Shown piece by piece: positions 13,175-24,152 of a DNA stretch of 64,000 nucleotides. The translations under genes were made by a program, and so were the position numbers. The DNA comes from Ricinus communis (lineage: Eukaryota; Streptophyta; Magnoliopsida; Malpighiales; Euphorbiaceae), in contig NC_063264.1 of assembly GCF_019578655.1 (NCBI RefSeq), positions 3,224,001-3,288,000 of the forward strand, read 5' to 3'. Within the stretch, counting starts at the first letter, position 1. The number at the start of each line of letters is the position of its first letter. The notes beneath the pieces are model-generated. The model was not told the origin of the DNA. It did not search any database and saw nothing but the letters and a program-made list of their open reading frames with translations.

Positions 13175-14587
13175 GGAGTTCGGCCTAATGAGTACACTTT
13201 TGCTCCTTTACTTAAGGCTTGTTAAAGTTTCTCTGATCCTAAACTTAGTCACTGCATACATAAGGATGTAATAATGATTGTATTTGAGTGTTTTTACTTG
13301 ATACTTATTGGGGTTGTTGAGCTGAAAGCTTTTTGTGGAGAATACTAATTATATGAGGTCTCATACGATACACTTCAGCTATGAAGTTTGAAGAAACTCT
13401 AAAATTATGCTTGTTTCAAGAAGAACTCAAAATTAACTACCTCCTAAATCCTTAGATAATCTTTAAATCCACCGTGGGATAAAATTATGAAGTTAAAAGC
13501 AAGACAATAGTTTTTCATATGATTTGATTTTGAATCGTTACAGTTGCTATCTATCGACATTGTTGTTGTTGATAGTTTTAATTTCTATTTATACTTTAAT
13601 AGAGTTATTCAGCTCTTCATTTTTTAAAACAACTAAATCTTTCTTTGACGAAATGATAAAAAGACTATATCTAATTTTCAAAAAATTGAATTCAATTAAG
13701 AAAACAAATGAAGTCGAGTTAATACCATCACAATGGAGTGGATTATGCATTTTTTAATAATTAATAACATTCTATATTTGTTATATTAAAATGTACTTAT
13801 TTAACTTACAATGAGATATTTGTACTTCTCTTTATATGAAAAGGTAGATTACCTGTAATATAAAATACACCTCTAATAAAATTTATTATAAAGTTTGAAG
13901 GCCAAACTGTCCCCAATAGTGGGAGCAGAGGGCAGAAGGGCATGACACATGAATCATGAGGATTAAGGCAGAGATAGAAAATGAAAAGAAGAAAAAAGAA
14001 TTAAACACAAGAAGGCAATTTCATGATAATTTGTCCTCAACTGTACTTTATATCAATTTTGTTATCAATGTTCAATAGTAAAAGAAACAAAAGCGCTAAT
14101 CATGCCCTAACATATATATATATATAATTGCCAGGAGTTAGGGTCCATAAACTAATAAGTTAATAATGCATTACATAGCAGCACATAGAACATAACAAAA
14201 GTGGGTTCCTCATCTCCTTTGGACACTCAACTGTGAACTTGTTATTCTATTTCATTATTTAAGACAATACAATCTCCAAGAGACACTTAACATAAACTAC
14301 ACTTATGGTTCACTACTTTTCAGAATTGGGTTTATTTAAATCATCCATTTTAGATGACAATGCAATTGAATCAGAACATCTTTATCCATTCATGTAAAAG
14401 AGTTATAGCAATGAAAACCAAAATACATCCTTACAGTTTGTCATGATTTTAAAGTAAAATGATTCAAAACATTATTTAGGGAGGGGAAATCCATACAAAA
14501 GTTGTTGGTAATACATGTGATGCTACGAAGTTAAGGGACATTTAAATGTATAACCCCAATCACCCATATTTCCTGCTTGTGTTAATG

Positions 14588-14785
14588 AGAGGTGGGTTAT
14601 GATCCTTAGGGTTTCATTTTCTAAAAGGGTCTTCGTAGATTGGGACAGCCTTTGGTTTGATTGGGCGTTAGACAGCTATGTGTCGCCTTCCACAAAGGAG
14701 AGGCAAACAACTGGTGAGGAATCAAGCTCCTTTTAGAAAAATAAAATCTCCAACCAATCACCCAAAGGCCATGACCTACCCACTG
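14588..14785. other. imperfect long inverted repeat, possible non-coding hairpin
   Basis: The outer arm near 14590 (aggtgggttatgatcc) pairs imperfectly with 14766-14783 (ccatgacctacccact). Next inward, 'cattttctaaaaggg' near 14613-14629 pairs with 'ccttttagaaaaata' near 14730-14745. The apex lies around the small palindrome gacagctatgtgtc near 14670. The island is more GC-rich than its surroundings. Size and shape would suit a plant MIRNA precursor or a MITE. I could not match either arm to a miRNA family I know. Confidence 0.3.
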
Positions 14786-17700
14786 GAGCCTACATTGAAT
14801 TGATTGTTTTTTCCTTTTTTTTTTTTTTTTTTTTTTCTCTTTTGCATCTTATTAATATTAGGATCATTTAATTAATGATACATGAGCATTTGACAATGGG
14901 GTCCAAAGAAAGTTTTGATGAGACTATATAAGAATTGACACCACCTAAAGCGCAACAATGTCTAGTGGAGAAAAATTCTTGGTCGTACCCTGAGTTCAAG
15001 CTGCCAATAATCTTTGATGGGGTAAAGGGTTAATTTGCCCCCTCAATTTGTATCAAAGGGTTAGATTGATTAGATTTTAACTTTTTTAGTAAATAAGAAA
15101 ATCATCTCTTTTAAAGACTAAATTATCAATCCAATCTTGACAATGAAGAGTTTTAATTATGCACGCTTGTAAAAGAAGTAATAGAATAGTTCAACAATCG
15201 AAAAATATAATGCTTTTTTCTTAAATAATTTATTATTTTTTAATATTTTTTTTAATGCACTTTCGTATAAATTCTAAAATACAATCACAACGTCTCTTTT
15301 TTATTATTAGAGTTAATTGAATACATATTTATGTTTGTGGATATAAAGAGTGATTCTTATTATGAAAGATGATAAGATGAAAATCATGTTTTTATTGAAA
15401 CCATTAAAACTGGTTATCAATTCGATTTTCTGATATGATATATAATCATAGAGGTGATAATGGTATTAGAGTGTGTAATGATAATAATAATAATTAGTAT
15501 ATATAATATTATCAGTGGATACTTGACTCTCTTTTTTATTATACAATACCAAATAGTATAATATCAAATTAACAGACAATTAAAAAAAATTGCTCAATTT
15601 ACAAACTGAACCATTCTGGATTTTACTTACCTAAGCGATTTTCTAGATGATGTGGTGGCAGCAACATGTTTCTTGATAATAAGAATATATGGGTTTGACA
15701 ATATATACCCATAAGTGGCTACTCTATTTTATGGAGGTAATTGGTTCGATCCTCCACAATATAAGTTCACTTTCAATTTATTGTTTTGCTATATAGTTAA
15801 TTTTCTTGATTATTTCTCGTAGTTTACTAGTTGATTTGAGGTTTATTTATTTATTTATTTTGAATTTGAGATTGATTTTGACAATGAGCTTGATATTACG
15901 GGGGTTTATTGGATTTGACATTTTCTTAAGAATGGTTGAAAGAAGAAATGCAAAGGGATATGGATTCTGGGTGGAGAGGTGGTGGCTACGGTGGATATTG
16001 GTGAAATGGTATCGGTGATGTTTTGATATAGTTTGATAGGATAGTGATGACCAAAGATGATTAGGATATGGAATTTTTTTTATATAATTAAAATTTCTTA
16101 GAAATATATTTATAGATGATTGCGGATAGAAATGGTAGTGGGAGAGATTTTATTTTCTGAAAATAAAATTCAAATATAGTAAATATAAAAATAAAAAGCT
16201 TTGAATAAAAAAAATATATGATATTTTAATATATTTCATGAAATAATTAGATGCATTCTAAAATTAAAAATTAAACATTTAATTAACTATTAGATATGAG
16301 TTTTGGTTCTATTTATATCTATAAAAAAAAGTATATCTATTTCATCTTAAATATTTATAAAATTTTAAACACACGGTCTCTGTAGAACTAATTCTATGAC
16401 AACATGTTACATTATTTATTAATTATTATATTCATATTTATCAATTATTACTTATAAATAATTAATAATAATAAATCAATCAATTAATTGATACAAATAC
16501 AACTTTTAATAAATAATATCATATTTTATTATTTAATCTAATTTTTTTCTCCTAATGCATGCTCATAGCAAAAAAAAAAAAAAAAAAATTCCTAAAAAAA
16601 GAAAAAGAAAAAGAAAAAGGCCCATTTGGTTTGGCAGGTTGGAGTTGAGAATGAGTTGTTCGCTTTCATAGGATGGATTAAGTGGTGGTTGGTGGCCCCA
16701 TATTTCTGTTCATCGTCATGCCTTTCTTCATGGCACTGAAGTGAAGTGTTCAAGTCGAATTTGACATGTTTGATAGAATAGAATCCCGCCCTGCTACCCA
16801 ATTGCTGCTTGCTGGCCCAGGTAATGTCTCTGCCGACGCTGCTACCATTACACACATTTGTAACATTGTTCAGTGATTCATGCCATTCAACTTTACTCTT
16901 CTAAATGCAAAATTCTTTAAATGAATCATTAGCAACTTTTTTCTTCTTTGTGTATTTTCTTTTATCATGAGAAAAAATATATCATTCTTTTACAAGAAGA
17001 AAGTCAGTTTCTTTAAAAATCTGCATCGATCATGAAATTATAAATAGTCTGTCGCTGTTAATTATAAAAGTATATTATTCTAAAAAGTATATAAATTCTA
17101 AATATTTAGATACAAATTTGTTTAATTTTTTTTGTATGAATACCCATCATAAGAAGAAAATCCAAATTTAAAGACAAATGAAGTAATTCTTAGTCATCAA
17201 TATTGATGAGAGAAGAAAATAAGATTATTTTATATATATTTATGATATATATATAAAATATAATATTTTTAGTCGGTTAATCAAAAACTGCGATTTCTTT
17301 TATTTAAAAAACTAAAAATGAATTAAAAACTGAAACTATAAAAGATATTGAGACCTAAACCTAAACTATCGGTTCGGGTATCCAATAAATTTGATTCGGT
17401 TTAATCAGTTTTGAATCAGATATCCATTTAAATGGTTTTTTTTTTCTCAAACCCTATTATAAAGGACTAAGGTAAAATTTTTAACTCCATTATTATTGTG
17501 GCTAGATCTGCAAATAAATTCAGAATTATTATAATTACAAAGCTTTAAAATATGATAAATTTAGGTAATATGAATTTATTTATTGATGTAATTTATTTTT
17601 ATTAAGTTATATGTCTATAAATAATTTAAAAGACAAAATCCGCCTAAAAACATCTCCATTATTATGGAGGCATGTCCAATAGTATGCAGCATAGAGAATT

Positions 17701-18482
17701 TCCTTTCTTTGATTTGTTGCGGATACAAATAAGATATGGCATTCAAACTTAACTTGCAAAGCTGATGTGTTCAGTACCCACAAAACTTATTAAATCATTT
17801 TCCATGCAGCTTTGTTTTTTAGTCTATTCAAGTACATAAAAAAACATAAATAAAATTACTTTGGCAAGAATAGCTAGTCTATATTTATTTTCCAATTTTG
17901 TTTCTTGTCTCTTGTTATTGTTTCGTGGTTACTTTCATCAGGTTATTTCTTCTGTTCTTGTTTATCAATCAATTAATTGGGGATTAGTTTATCTAATTGT
18001 AGGTGATAGGTTTATGTAATCTATAGTGATTAGTCCATCATAGAAAGTGACTACTGAATACATAATTCAATGGTGAGTTCCTCCTTTTCTTTTGTATTTT
18101 GAGAATTTTTTTTTTTAGAAAAATAGTTGAGGGATTTAAAAGTATTGATTTCCAAAGAATCTCATAATTGAAAGATGTATTAACTCATATCAAAGAAACC
18201 ATTCTGAAAAGAATAATTATACTAAAAGACTACGAATTAGAAATCTCTTCAATTCTCACGAATAATAATAATAATACCAATTAAGCTATTCTCTAATCAG
18301 TAACTCTGTTTCCTTTAGACACAAAAGACCAAAAGTCTTCAACATCCAAAATCAAACATGGCCCAAACAAAACTTGTTTATTGGAGCCCAGGAGGAAATA
18401 TGAAGCACTGGCAGCCTGACGTTTTTTACTCGACGAGAATTCAAGATTTGCAATTCTCAATATTGCAGTCTCTCTTATCAAT

Positions 18483-18998
18483 TTACAGAACCTTGTCCGT
18501 TGACAGGAAACTGTAGACAAACATATCTCTAATTTCACCTTTACAATACCCATATTTCCTTAACAAGCCTTCTTTCAAGTACCCAACTTTTTCTACAACC
18601 TTTTGAGACCCTATATTCCCTACCTATACTAGAGCTTCAATCCTGACCAACTCAGGAAAATCATTAAACACACTAGACATAGCCATTTTCAGTGCAGTTG
18701 TTGCTATCCCTTGTCCCCAGAATTCAGCAGCTACTGCATAGCCAAGGTGTGCTCTGCATCGAGCATTACCCGATTCTGGACTGATGGAAACGTATCCGAT
18801 TGAATAATCATCGAGACAGATGGACCGACGCCAAGGATGGGGAATGGCAAATTTCTCCATATATGTGAAAGCATCTTCCTTGGAGGTAATCGGGTTCCAT
18901 CTTAGTTAGCGCGTTACTCTATAATCACTAGCCCATTTCAGGAAATCATCAACATCGAAAAGCTTGAAAGGACGGATGGAAATTCTTGATGGATCCAT
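18483..18998 (-). pseudogene. GNAT acetyltransferase, copy A1 (two nonsense codons)
   Basis: This is a full-length A-type copy, 172 codons from ATG to TAA, and the reading frame never shifts. Two in-frame stops interrupt it: TAA at 18906-18908, just after DYRVTR, and TAG at 18624-18626, just after VRIEALV. The acetyl-CoA loop (EFWGQGIAT) and the C-terminal signature (GSQKVVEKVGYLKEGLLRKY) are still readable. The closest local relative is the intact A2 copy directly upstream on the same strand. It looks recently inactivated. Confidence 0.85.
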
Positions 18999-19541
18999 AA
19001 AGACAGACAATAAGAACGTTAGAGATAAAAGGAAAGGATGGGCGAGGACGTTTCTTCCAAGAAAGTAGTAGGCATCTACCCGGAGCATCTATAAGCAATT
19101 TTAACTTCCCTTTGCTTAGATGGTCAAACAAGGCTGGCCGCCTAGATATAGCCGTGCTATTTCTCTATTGCTGCTGCTACACGCAATAGCAGAGCATATT
19201 TGAAAGGTGAGGATAAGCCCCATCATATTAAAATATCAGGTAACAAGTTACAGATTGGGAGGTACAGACTCAACCTCTAAGCTATGAGAGATGGGTCCTA
19301 AATCTCATAAGCCAAGCAAATTGAGATGATTTTGTTTTTGGCACTTCTAAATTTTTTTGAAGCAAACAAGACTATTAGGATTTGAACCCTTAACATCTTG
19401 CATTAATATATGCAACTATAGACAAATAAATAAATAAAATGGAACTCTATTTAATAAGAGCAATGTAAAATTTCCTCAGAAGATAAAAACAAGGTAAATT
19501 TACAGATTTTCAGGGAAAAGGGATGGGTTCAACCATATGGA
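18999..19541. other. spacer between GNAT copies A1 and A2
   Basis: No gene. It contains upstream sequence of A1 and the likely 3' UTR of A2. A Pol III A-box-like word (TAGCTTAGAGG, minus strand, near 19280) is present without a correctly placed B box. Confidence 0.4.
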
Positions 19542-20054
19542 CTACAAACTCTTGTCTGTTGACAGGAAACTGTAGACAACGTAATCTCTAATTTCACCTT
19601 TACAGTACATATATTTTCTTAATAAACCTTCTTTCAGAAATCCAACCTTCTCTGCTACCCTTTGAGATCTTCTGTTCTCTACCTCCACAAAAGCTTCAAG
19701 CCTGACCAGGTCAGGTATGTCCTTGAACACACTAGACAAACACATCTTCATAGCAATTGTAGCTACCCCTTGTCCCCAATGTTCTGTAGATAATGCATAT
19801 CCAATGTTTGCTCTGCATCTATCATCCCCTGAAAATTGCCAAACCGAAATGTATCCAACAGAACGATCATCCAAGCATATGGACCGACGCCATGGATGAG
19901 GTATGGCAACCTTTTCAAGGTGCTCTAGTGCTTCTTCTTTAGAGGTAATGGAATTCCATCTCAAATTCCAGGTTACTCTATCATCACTGGCCCATTTCAG
20001 GAAATCGTCAACATCAGAAAGTTTGAATGGGCGGATGGAAATTCTTGATGGATC
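19542..20054 (-). CDS. GNAT family N-acetyltransferase, copy A2 (RimJ/RimL-like)
   Basis: An intact single-exon gene of 170 aa. The start is taken at MDPSRISIRPF because all A copies share it; an upstream in-frame ATG at 20072 adds only six residues. The RimJ/RimL-type GNAT fold is shown by the N-terminal ISIRPFKLSDVDDFLKW, the acetyl-CoA-binding loop HWGQGVAT at about 93-100 (the Q/RxxGxG/A motif), and the C-terminal NRRSQRVAEKVGFLKEGLLR at about 133-152. Such enzymes move acetyl from acetyl-CoA to an amine on a protein N-terminus, amino acid or small molecule. The substrate cannot be read from the sequence. No targeting peptide is evident, so it is probably cytosolic. It lies about 1 kb head-to-head from B1. 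Confidence 0.88.
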   Translation of the reverse strand, partial: DPSRISIRPFKLSDVDDFLKWASDDRVTWNLRWNSITSKEEALEHLEKVAIPHPWRRSICLDDRSVGYISVWQFSGDDRCRANIGYALSTEHWGQGVATIAMKMCLSSVFKDIPDLVRLEAFVEVENRRSQRVAEKVGFLKEGLLRKYMYCKGEIRDYVVYSFLSTDKSL

Positions 20055-21107
20055 CATTAAAACGGGCAACAATTAACTTTCTTGGACGTTAAGGTTAAGG
20101 TCTAAGAGTAATGGCCTAAGTATATAAGGTGATCAGAATGCTGCTTTCTATATACCAGGAGTCATCTTTTTCAGTGTTACTTTGATTACGCATCATTAGG
20201 TGCAACATAGTTTTCTGAACTAGTATAAAATATACCTGTCAAAATTGTTGTTTATGAATGATATACGGATTCATTGATTAAAAAAATTAGCGAATTACGT
20301 GTGAAGTTCACAACAAACACTCCTACCATATCCATTAAAGAGGGAATTATCATGTATGACTTGGGGACATTTCAATATCCTTAAAGATAGTGAACCAACT
20401 CGTCCTTTTTGGTGTGGGTAAAACTGATCCAGTACTTCCCCTGCTTGATATTCGATTTAAATAAACAAAAAAGAAAAGAAAATAAAAAGAACGGATCTCA
20501 TTCATGTGCAGAGTAGACAAGTAATCGCATTCAATAATTTGTGGGATTTCCTTAGACAATCCAAGATGCATCATATTAGCAGCCATGCATTATCACTTGA
20601 TCAAAACGCCCCCAGAAATATCTACAGTGTTCCGTGGTACAGTTTTGATGGGTACTTCTGCAACTTGGTTTTGGGCTATATCACTTGATCTAACATCAAA
20701 AATGTAAAAATAGTTAACATCTAACTGTTAATTTCTGCTGGTTATTTCCGTTGAACTTTCTTTTGTTGCGCAATCAAAAGAGTAAACAAATCAATAATTG
20801 CCCCGAATATCATATTGCCATCAAATCAATAGTTTTTGCACATGGCAACAATATAAGAAATTAACCTCTTTATTGCATAAGAATAAGAGTCAAACTAGGC
20901 GGCCATGAAATTAGCAAAATTATCCTTTTCTTTTCTTGGTGTACAATCCTTGCTCCCAACTCCAAGAAAATCAAAATTGACCCACTTGTCTTCATTCAAG
21001 TCCTTGTTCCAAGTAGTTTTCCCACATATTTTATTTAACTTTTATTATTATTATTTAAGTATAACGCATTAACTTCAAGATTCCCAAATTCCTTTTTCAA
21101 GAATTGG
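20055..21107. other. divergent spacer between GNAT A2 and B1
   Basis: The intergenic stretch separates two oppositely transcribed intact GNAT genes and should hold both promoters. A TATA-like word on the minus strand lies near 20121-20128. No further gene seen. Confidence 0.4.
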
Positions 21108-21674
21108 GTGCAAATGGAGCAGTGTTCCTTTACACAAACAGAGGCACAAGAAGGTAGAGTTGACTTCTCTAATATCTCTCTTCGGTCATTGGGTCTCTCT
21201 GATATAGATGATTTCATGGTTTGGGCTGCAGATGAGAAAGTGGCTCATTTTTGCAGCTGGGAGCCTTATACTAGCAAAGAAGATGGCTTAAACTACATGA
21301 AAAAGACTGTTTTACCCCATCCATGGATTATGGCAATATGTCTTAACAACACGCCAATTGGTGCAATTTCTGTGACAAAAAATTCAGGTAGTGATATATG
21401 CAGAGGTGAACTTGGCTATGTTCTGGCTTCTAAATACTGGGGCAAGGGAATTGCAACAAAGGCAGTGAAAATGGTGGCCGAGACTATATTTAGTGAGCGG
21501 CCAGAACTGGAGAGACTTGAAGCTTTGGTAGATGTACAAAATGTGGGTTCACAAAAAGTGCTTGAGAAAGTCGGGTTTAAGAGAGAAGGTGTTCTAAGAA
21601 AGTATTTTATTCGAAAGGGTAGGTCTAGAGATATGGTGATGTTTAGTCTTCTTTCTACTGATCCTGTAATTTGA
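21108..21674 (+). CDS. GNAT family N-acetyltransferase, copy B1 (RimJ/RimL-like)
   Basis: An intact single-exon gene of 188 aa (186 if the second Met at 21114 is used). The B type differs from the A type in having an extra N-terminal stretch (about 20 residues before ISLRSLGLSDIDDFMVW) and different core residues: WIMAICLNNTPIGAISVTKNSG, and KYWGKGIAT for the acetyl-CoA loop. The C-terminal GSQKVLEKVGFKREGVLRKY is the RimJ/RimL signature. It is the only intact B copy in the cluster. It converges with the broken A3, with about 210 bp between stop codons. Substrate unknown. Confidence 0.88.
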   Translation: MQMEQCSFTQTEAQEGRVDFSNISLRSLGLSDIDDFMVWAADEKVAHFCSWEPYTSKEDGLNYMKKTVLPHPWIMAICLNNTPIGAISVTKNSGSDICRGELGYVLASKYWGKGIATKAVKMVAETIFSERPELERLEALVDVQNVGSQKVLEKVGFKREGVLRKYFIRKGRSRDMVMFSLLSTDPVI

Positions 21675-21885
21675 TTGCATATCTGCGTGTTATGCGATTT
21701 AATCAAAATTAATGCAGTGTATTCTGTCGCCAAAATTGTCAAATGTAACAGATGAATCTCCATATGCTTTTCGTTTTGCTTTGATCATCAACCTCTATTC
21801 TTGGCAAACATAGAGAAATAAATAAGATCGGAAAAGGAAATTATTTTTTTACTGAAACATGAAAGAGATGCCCCTACAGATTGGA

Positions 21886-22315
21886 TTACAAAACCTTGTC
21901 TGTTGACAGGAAAATAAAGATGTTAAAATCTATAATTTCACTTTTATTATTTAAATACTTTTCTTAGTAGGCCTTCCCTAAAAAATCCAGCTTTCTCTAT
22001 CACCCTTTGAGACTTCTTGTTCTCTACCAATCCCCAGTATTCTTAACCTATTGCATATCCAATATTTGCTCTGTATTTTTCATCGCCAGATTCTTGCCAA
22101 ACAGCAATATATCCGATTGAACGATCATCTAAACGGATGGAATGATGCCATAGATGGGGTATGGCCACATTTTCAAGATGTGCTACTGCTTCTTTCCTTG
22201 AGGTAATGGCATCCCATCTTACATTCTTGGCCACTCTATCATCGGTAGACCATTTTAAGAAATCGCCAACATCAGAAAGCTTGAACGGGCGAAGGGAAAC
22301 TCTTGATGAATCCAA
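21886..22315 (-). pseudogene. GNAT acetyltransferase, copy A3 (stop plus internal deletion)
   Basis: The first 90 codons are intact, from MDSSRVSLRPFKLSDV to IGYAIG, followed by TAA at 22043-22045. Directly after EYWG about 80 bp are missing, the region that codes the acetyl-CoA loop helix and the following strand, so the frame jumps to VENKKSQRVIEKAGF. The C-terminus then holds further stops and shifts before a remnant of the usual ending. Non-functional. Confidence 0.85.
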
Positions 22316-23209
22316 ATTAAAGAGAGGGAAGATGGATTAATGGTTTTAGTTAGATGGGATGTACATATATATATATATATATATCAACCCTTGGTTGCCT
22401 GTTGTTAACAGATAAAACATACTAGGAATACAGCATTGGGGTTGTTCATCTTATCGGACCATTATTCCTGACTAAAGATAGGGGGAATAGAATAAGGTAC
22501 GACCTAATTTTAATTACTTGCGATAAATCTTTCGTTCAATGAATTCATGTCTCTTCTTTTTTGGCTGCCAGAGAGGTAGATGATTACTTGAACTCCAGTT
22601 TCAGGGCAGGGCGAAAGGCAAGGGGATCTTGAATCAAAGAATTCCTGTCCGGCAAGCGAAGTAGAAAAAGTATGATTCTTGCTCTTCTCTAGCGGTATCG
22701 GCTATATGGGGGGCTTGGATGGTGAGCAAAAACAATTGATCAAGAAGTTGGTCAACTTTCGCATGAAAGATATATATATATATATATTGAAATTAGACAA
22801 GTACATTAAGCTTGTGCTTCCTGACCATATAGTTTAGTTACTTAGTCAACTTCATTATGGGAGTGTCAATATTAGTTAAGAATCTCGATTCTAGAGGAAA
22901 TCTCCTAGTAAATCCTCTTAATTAGAAAGTGCCAAACAAGATGGTCAGGAATTACTTTTACTAATTTCTTTATTTTTCTAGCATTAACGTATAATTCCGT
23001 CCTCCGACAAATGCTCAATTATCCTACAAGGAACTTGACTGCAATTGTCTTTTTTGATGTCTTTGTTCTATGTAGTTTCCTGCAGCCTATTTCTTTAGTG
23101 CAAGTAGCATATTCTTGGGTGTTAACTCTGGGTAATAATTCTTTTTCTGTGAAACGTACAAAATGAATTAAGGTTCTTTTACAGCAAAACCATTTCAAGA
23201 ACTTGGGCA
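22316..23209. other. spacer with (TA)n runs and a possible organelle-DNA patch
   Basis: Short (TA)n runs lie near 22363-22384 and 22770-22788. Between them, about 22555-22740, is a patch of clearly higher GC content and different texture (for example 'cctgtccggcaagcgaagta') that reads like plant mitochondrial DNA. No gene. Confidence 0.35.
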
Positions 23210-23345
23210 TCAATTCTCTTGATATCTATCTTCAACCAATAGATATATCTTTGATATTGATGATTTCATGGTCTGGGCTTCTAATTAAGAAGGTGACTCA
23301 TTTTCTAAATCTTACACGGGAGTGAATAAAATTGCATTAACTACA
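23210..23345 (+). pseudogene. GNAT acetyltransferase, relic of copy B2
   Basis: Only the N-terminal part remains: a B-type IDDFMVWAS stretch is readable near 23255-23285. A TAA codon follows at once, then a degenerate trace of the next 25 codons. The downstream 230 bp resemble the downstream flanks of B4 (28700-28870) and of the 26100-26290 region, so the relic marks one duplicated block. Confidence 0.65.
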
Positions 23346-23633
23346 TATCAGCAGTTCGACTGCGAAAGTAAATTTCTGCACATATTTTTTTTGTAAAGCT
23401 GTATGTACTCAAAAGTAGATAGTGAAATGCTAACTATTTCAATAATTTCTCTATTTCTCAGTGGTGTTGAAAAAAGGCAAGAAATTAGTCTAGGTGATTT
23501 GAATATTATGTTTTTCCTTTTGGATTGATCATCAAATTGCATTCTTAGCATATACAAATGAAAAAGAAAAGGAGAAAGAAGCCATAATTATTGAAAACAT
23601 GGCAGAAAACAAAATTGCCAACAACCATTTGGA

Positions 23634-24152
23634 TTACAAAATCTTGTCTGTTGACAAGAAACTACAAACAAGAAAATCTCTGACTTCGCCTTGATAATGA
23701 AACACTTTCCTCAACAGACCTTCTTTCAAGAATCCAACTTTCTCTAGCACCCTTTGTGATTTTTTGTTGTCTACCAATGTATAAGCTTCCAGCCTGACCA
23801 AGTTAGGCAAATCTTTAAACACTCTAGACATTGCCATCTTCAATGCGACTGTCGCTATCCCTTGTCCCCAGTGCTCTACACCAATGGCATATCCAATGTG
23901 AGCTCTGCATTTCTCATAGTCCAATGTTCCTTGCCAAACGGCAATATATCCGATTGAACGATCATCCAAACAAATGGAAAGATGCCATGGATGGGGTATG
24001 ACTGCCCTCTCAAGATGTAAAAGTGCTTCCTCCCTAGAGGTAATGGCACCCCATCTTACGTTCTTGGCCACTCTATCATCGCTAACCCATTTCAAGTAAT
24101 CATCAACATCAGAAAGCTTGAACGGGCGGATGGAAATTCTTGATGGATCCAT
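23634..24152 (-). CDS. GNAT family N-acetyltransferase, copy A4 (RimJ/RimL-like)
   Basis: An intact single-exon gene of 172 aa from MDPSRISIRPFKLSDVDDYLKW. The frame stays open 13 codons further upstream, but that stretch is Leu-rich, encoded by an ATT/AAC repeat, and has no counterpart in sister copies, so the inner Met was chosen. The acetyl-CoA loop is HWGQGIAT at about 95-102, and the C-terminal motif is NKKSQRVLEKVGFLKEGLLRK. All GNAT core elements are present. It converges with the B2 relic. Substrate unknown; probably a cytosolic soluble enzyme. Confidence 0.88.
   Translation of the reverse strand: MDPSRISIRPFKLSDVDDYLKWVSDDRVAKNVRWGAITSREEALLHLERAVIPHPWHLSICLDDRSIGYIAVWQGTLDYEKCRAHIGYAIGVEHWGQGIATVALKMAMSRVFKDLPNLVRLEAYTLVDNKKSQRVLEKVGFLKEGLLRKVFHYQGEVRDFLVCSFLSTDKIL

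Larger units (their letters stand above)
12531..18482. other. gene-poor region
   Basis: About 6 kb of AT-rich DNA without a gene I can recognise. It contains one unrecognised short open frame (12893-13174), a long imperfect fold-back (14588-14785), a poly-T run near 14815-14837 and a poly-A run near 16569-16587. Confidence 0.5.

Noticed and set aside
14685..14710. Resemblance to the miR399 core (AAAGGAGAG)
   Set aside because: Only about nine bases agree and the flanks of the mature miRNA do not match.
16569..16860. Poly-A followed by a more GC-rich stretch, considered as a retroposon
   Set aside because: No target-site duplication was found and the open frame ends in a poly-Phe tract from the homopolymer.
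18293..18553. Minus-strand 86-codon frame overlapping the end of GNAT A1
   Set aside because: Out of frame with the clearly recognisable GNAT C-terminus; a shadow frame.
19260..19400. Pol III A-box (TAGCTTAGAGG) and a B-box-like word (GGTTCAAATCC), both on the minus strand
   Set aside because: The B box lies upstream of the A box on that strand, the wrong order for a tRNA or SINE.
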